This document shows positions 61,328 to 64,000 of a stretch of 64,000 bases of DNA, one piece after another. Origin of the DNA: JACCZH01 sp963729445 (GTDB taxonomy: Bacteria; Chloroflexota; Chloroflexia; Thermomicrobiales; CFX8). Positions within the stretch are counted from its first letter, which is position 1, and each line of letters starts with the position of its first letter. Position numbers and translations under genes: made by a program. The DNA is taken from the NCBI GenBank assembly GCA_963729445.1, contig CAVSNU010000002.1, positions 1-64,000 on the forward strand, given 5' to 3'. A model generated the notes under the pieces. The model worked only from the letters and a program-made list of their open reading frames with translations. It made no database searches and was not told where the DNA came from.

Positions 61328-62785
61328 TCAGAACATCAGCACACCTAGCGCCAGGACGCACACGATAATGAGTGCGGTGAACAGCGCCGTCCACGGCGCC
61401 GATTCGAACCAATGGTCCAGCCGGCGTAGCATCGCCCTACCCTCCGGGATAAATGGCGCAAGCAGAAACGCCAGACCCAGGTAGATGGTGAAAACGGTCG
61501 ACGCTTCGATCGGTGCGAACGTCAAATGCCCACCCGGTACTCCGGCAAATAGACGGGCTATCCACAACAACCCTGCGCAGAGAATCCACGTAACCCATCC
61601 TGCCGCGCCAGATAGAAACGGGATCCATGACGTCGCGACGACAATCATTCCGCCAAACGTCGCGAATGACGTCAGCGGGGCTGCCAGGGCATTCGCAGGT
61701 ACCGTCATCAACGAGGCCGTGCCGAACGTCGCCGCAACGAGCGGCGCGGTCGCGATTCCCGCGAAACCTGCGGCGGTTGCCGGCGCAAGCATCGCTGCCT
61801 GCCAGCCCGACAGCCCCACGGTGATCCGGGCGGCCACGGCTAGTCCAATCATCGCCAGAAAACTCAGCATGAACGCGAGCGAAGAGAGCACCTCGGGGTT
61901 CCACGTCGCCATCAAGCCGGCGGTGATCGTGAGCAAGGTCAACATGTGCGCCGGCCGTCCCAATTGCAGTGCGATCAACGCAATAGCGCCCATGATCGCA
62001 GCCCGTTGGATGGGCGGCTCAAGTCCAACGATCCACACGTAAAAGGACAGGAGGCCGAGCTGCACCAACAACCAGCCCCACGAGCGGGCACCGAGCGCTC
62101 GAAACACTGCGCCAGTACTCACCACTACAACCGATACATTCCAGCCGCTTACGGCAGTGATATGTGAAAGCCCCGACATCCGCAGATCTGCCCGCTCAAC
62201 GCTTGAGAGCCCCGCATCATCACCGATCAAGAGCCCAAGCACCAGACTCCCCGGAGATCCCGAGACGCTCTTGACGGTTTGATCCGTAAAATGGCCGCGG
62301 ACCGCGCGCCGGGCGAGCTCCAAGCGCGTCGCTTGTTGAGACACTGCAACCGAATTGGCTGAGATGGCCGGGCTGGGCATGTTTGGGATCAGCTCACCGC
62401 TCAGGGTCACCTCATCGCCGCGCCCGAGATCTACCCCTGCAGGAAAGAAGACGAACACATCATGCTGCGCGTTCTGGCCGTCTCGCCATGAGACGGTTGC
62501 CGTCGTTCCCTTGGCTGAGGTGCTCGGGTCGGAGACCACCACGCCGCTGAGTGGACCTTCCATCGAGGGATACACTACCGGGGCCGGGTCGACGCTTCGT
62601 AACCCGGCCCCGGCCAAGCCGATCAAGCAGCCGGCGGCCAGACAGGCGAACACAGGCCGAATCGATCTGGGCATAGCAAGTGCCAGGACGATAATCCCCG
62701 CGACGATCAGGAACAGCGGAAGGGTCATGCTCGAGGCTGCGGCACGGACGCCAACGAGGAGTCCTAATCCGAGACCAATGCCCAC
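61328..62785 (-). CDS. comEC: ComEC-type DNA uptake channel, without metallo-lactamase domain
   Basis: The protein has 485 aa. It contains the ComEC/Rec2 core: SLVLGLLIGDDAGLSSVERA, DLRMSGLSHITAVSGWNVSV, LEPPIQRAAIMGAIALIALQ and LSSLAFMLSFLAMIGLAVAA, with about ten membrane helices. The LSHITAVSGWNVSV motif is diagnostic. It ends at the membrane part (FESAPWTALFTALIIVCVLA) and lacks the C-terminal metallo-beta-lactamase domain of longer ComEC proteins. A GTG start at 62,785 follows the comEA stop directly. ComEC moves single-stranded DNA across the membrane in transformation. Confidence 0.9.
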   Translation of the reverse strand: MGIGLGLGLLVGVRAAASSMTLPLFLIVAGIIVLALAMPRSIRPVFACLAAGCLIGLAGAGLRSVDPAPVVYPSMEGPLSGVVVSDPSTSAKGTTATVSWRDGQNAQHDVFVFFPAGVDLGRGDEVTLSGELIPNMPSPAISANSVAVSQQATRLELARRAVRGHFTDQTVKSVSGSPGSLVLGLLIGDDAGLSSVERADLRMSGLSHITAVSGWNVSVVVVSTGAVFRALGARSWGWLLVQLGLLSFYVWIVGLEPPIQRAAIMGAIALIALQLGRPAHMLTLLTITAGLMATWNPEVLSSLAFMLSFLAMIGLAVAARITVGLSGWQAAMLAPATAAGFAGIATAPLVAATFGTASLMTVPANALAAPLTSFATFGGMIVVATSWIPFLSGAAGWVTWILCAGLLWIARLFAGVPGGHLTFAPIEASTVFTIYLGLAFLLAPFIPEGRAMLRRLDHWFESAPWTALFTALIIVCVLALGVLMF

Positions 62786-62786
62786 C

Positions 62787-63434
62787 TTAGGGCCCGAGGG
62801 TGATCAACGGTCTCAGCTCCTCAACCATGCGCGCTGAGATTCCGGAGACCTGCTCCAACTCTTCAAGGGTCTGAAATGGCCCATGCGTGAGCCGGTACTC
62901 CACGATTCGACTGGCAAGGACCGGCCCGATACCAGGCAGCCAATCCATTTCGGCCGCAGTAGCAATGTTGATGTTAATGAGAGCACTTGTTTCCGTGGAT
63001 GGAACCTCGGGAACCGGCGTCGTCGGGGTGCTCTCTTGCGTCAGAGCGGGAGTGGTTGCGACAACAGGCGGTTGAATGGCTGGCTGCGGAGTCGGGCGGC
63101 GCGCGGGCACGATGATCTGATCGGCATCTTCCAGGACGGCCGCCATCCCGATGGCCGACGTGTCCGCCGTCGACAACAGACCACCGGCGGACGTTACGGC
63201 ATCCGCCACCCTGCTGCCGCGCGGCAACGCGTACAACCCGGGGTTGTTGACCTCACCCCCTACATACACCTGTACTGTCATCGGGTCACTGACGGGTTGC
63301 ACCTGAAGGACGATGGTGTCGCGTTGCCCGCGCACGAGCAGGAAAAAGAGCAGCAGGACAGCGCCCACAAGCCCACCGGTTGCGATCATCATGAAGTATC
63401 GGCTCCGGCCAATTCGCGCCAACGCTTGGAGCAC
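62787..63434 (-). CDS. comEA: ComEA-type DNA receptor
   Basis: The protein has 215 aa. It has an N-terminal signal anchor (MMIATGGLVGAVLLLFFLLV), an SLBB-like domain (TVQVYVGGEVNNPGLYALPR, GSRVADAVTSAGGLLSTADT), a Pro/Thr-rich linker and a C-terminal helix-hairpin-helix pair (LININIATAAEMDWLPGIGP, VLASRIVEYRLTHGPFQTLE, ELEQVSGISARMVEELRPLI). ComEA binds double-stranded DNA at the cell surface and hands it to ComEC, encoded two bases downstream. Confidence 0.93.
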   Translation of the reverse strand: MLQALARIGRSRYFMMIATGGLVGAVLLLFFLLVRGQRDTIVLQVQPVSDPMTVQVYVGGEVNNPGLYALPRGSRVADAVTSAGGLLSTADTSAIGMAAVLEDADQIIVPARRPTPQPAIQPPVVATTPALTQESTPTTPVPEVPSTETSALININIATAAEMDWLPGIGPVLASRIVEYRLTHGPFQTLEELEQVSGISARMVEELRPLITLGP

Positions 63435-63492
63435 CCGCCCACTCCCGATCTTCCATTACTCCAGATTTCTCGGGAGTATAACCGGAATTCGA

Positions 63493-63498
63493 TATAAT
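63493..63498 (+). promoter_or_regulatory. -10 promoter element upstream of mfd
   Basis: A perfect TATAAT occurs 80 bases before the proposed mfd start, in the divergent region between comEA and mfd. A weak TTTCTC lies near the -35 position. Confidence 0.5.
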
Positions 63499-63572
63499 TG
63501 AAGACTGCACAGAGGTGTCCGGCACGCCAGACGCCCATTTTGTTTGCACCGATCATACGAGCGAGGCCGACG

Positions 63573-64000
63573 TTGTCCCTGTCTCACATCCTGCCACGCC
63601 TGGATAACCTACCCCTGCCAGACACTGGCAGGGGTGTTCAGCGACGGCGCTGGTCAACTCCACAACTCATGGCACCGGCACGGCCGGCAGCGATTGCAGC
63701 ATTCGCCAGTGCACAGCATCGGCCCCTACTTGTGGTCGCACCAAGGCAAGAGGTAGCAGATCGTATTGCCGTTGGCTTGAATGCGTTTCTCGCCAGCGGC
63801 CAGAACATTATGATGTGGACCGCGCCCGACCCTCTGCCATACGAGCAAATGCCTCACGATGCGGTGCTCTCAGCGCGCAGAATTGAGATCCTGGGTTCAC
63901 TACGCAGCGCTCCGCCGCAGCCTCCGATCATTGTTACGACAACCCGGGCGATCGCCGCCTTTGTGAGATCTCCAGAATCGTTTGACCGCGATTCGTTGAG
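63573..64000 (+). CDS. mfd: Transcription-repair coupling factor Mfd, N-terminus (cut by the window edge)
   Basis: The plus-strand frame reads LSLSHILPRLDNLPLP, MAPARPAAIAAFASAQHRPL, LVVAPRQEVADRIAVGLNAF, MMWTAPDPLPYEQMPHDAVL and SARRIEILGSLRSAPPQPPI. The order (nucleotide-binding-like RPLLVVAPRQEVADRIAVGL, then PLPYEQMPHD, then SARRIEIL, IIVTTTRAI) matches the start of Mfd, which displaces stalled RNA polymerase and recruits UvrA. The start is uncertain: TTG at 63,573 or 63,540, with weak ribosome binding sites. The helicase part lies outside the window. Confidence 0.7.
   Translation, partial: MSLSHILPRLDNLPLPDTGRGVQRRRWSTPQLMAPARPAAIAAFASAQHRPLLVVAPRQEVADRIAVGLNAFLASGQNIMMWTAPDPLPYEQMPHDAVLSARRIEILGSLRSAPPQPPIIVTTTRAIAAFVRSPESFDRDSL

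Overview
The window reads as two unrelated genomes joined in one sequence. Positions 1 to about 16,390 are very GC-rich, and almost every gene there is broken by single-base indels. Its gene content points to a Rhodothermota/Bacteroidota-type organism: a type IX secretion plug-domain protein and a Salinibacter-type histone H1-like protein. From about 16,390 to 64,000 the GC content is lower, the genes are long and clean, and the proteins look like Chloroflexota of the Thermomicrobia type. The switch happens inside one open frame, which makes an assembly chimera the simplest explanation. An AT-rich block with a damaged DUF2806 gene (5,669-6,600) also interrupts the first part.

First part, mostly minus strand: NTF2-like lipoprotein, DinB, winged-helix protein, FAD-linked oxidase, cupin, nitrilase, the DUF2806 island, VOC protein, GNAT, DUF4180 and dnaE. 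On the plus strand follow an amino-acid-kinase-like protein, the histone-like protein, a membrane metallopeptidase/TPR protein and the T9SS plug-domain protein.

Second part, 16.4-33.6 kb: a locus of secreted and surface enzymes. It holds two paralogous secreted metallophosphatases (one fused to a GH99-like domain, one to two DNRLRE domains), a purple-acid-phosphatase-like protein with three C-terminal repeats, a second GH99-like enzyme, an Ig-like membrane protein, a phospholipase C/acid-phosphatase-type phosphoesterase, a GT39-like mannosyltransferase and a GT2-GtrA-HprK-like fusion. Several are translationally coupled. I infer a role in making or turning over a phosphorylated surface glycan.

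35-52 kb is a protein quality-control and redox island. Two genes on the plus strand encode BON-repeat and PRC/BON proteins, preceded by an Hsp20 gene. The minus strand reads grpE-dnaK-(glutaredoxin/PDZ)-dnaJ-hspR-clpB, then BON, hsp20-lon-hdeD, then ahpC-dsbA-doxX. The glutaredoxin/PDZ gene has an in-frame TGA exactly where the first active-site Cys of the CPWC motif belongs, followed by a SECIS-like hairpin. It is a candidate selenoprotein inside the DnaK operon and is the most interesting observation here.

52-64 kb: a large LuxR-family ATPase regulator, a foldback (MITE-like) element, an SBP56-type methanethiol oxidase, a multicopper oxidase-ZIP transporter-DtxR operon with a DtxR-like operator, tRNA-Glu(UUC), comEC, comEA and, divergently, the start of mfd. 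No CRISPR array, rRNA or insertion sequence with a transposase was seen.
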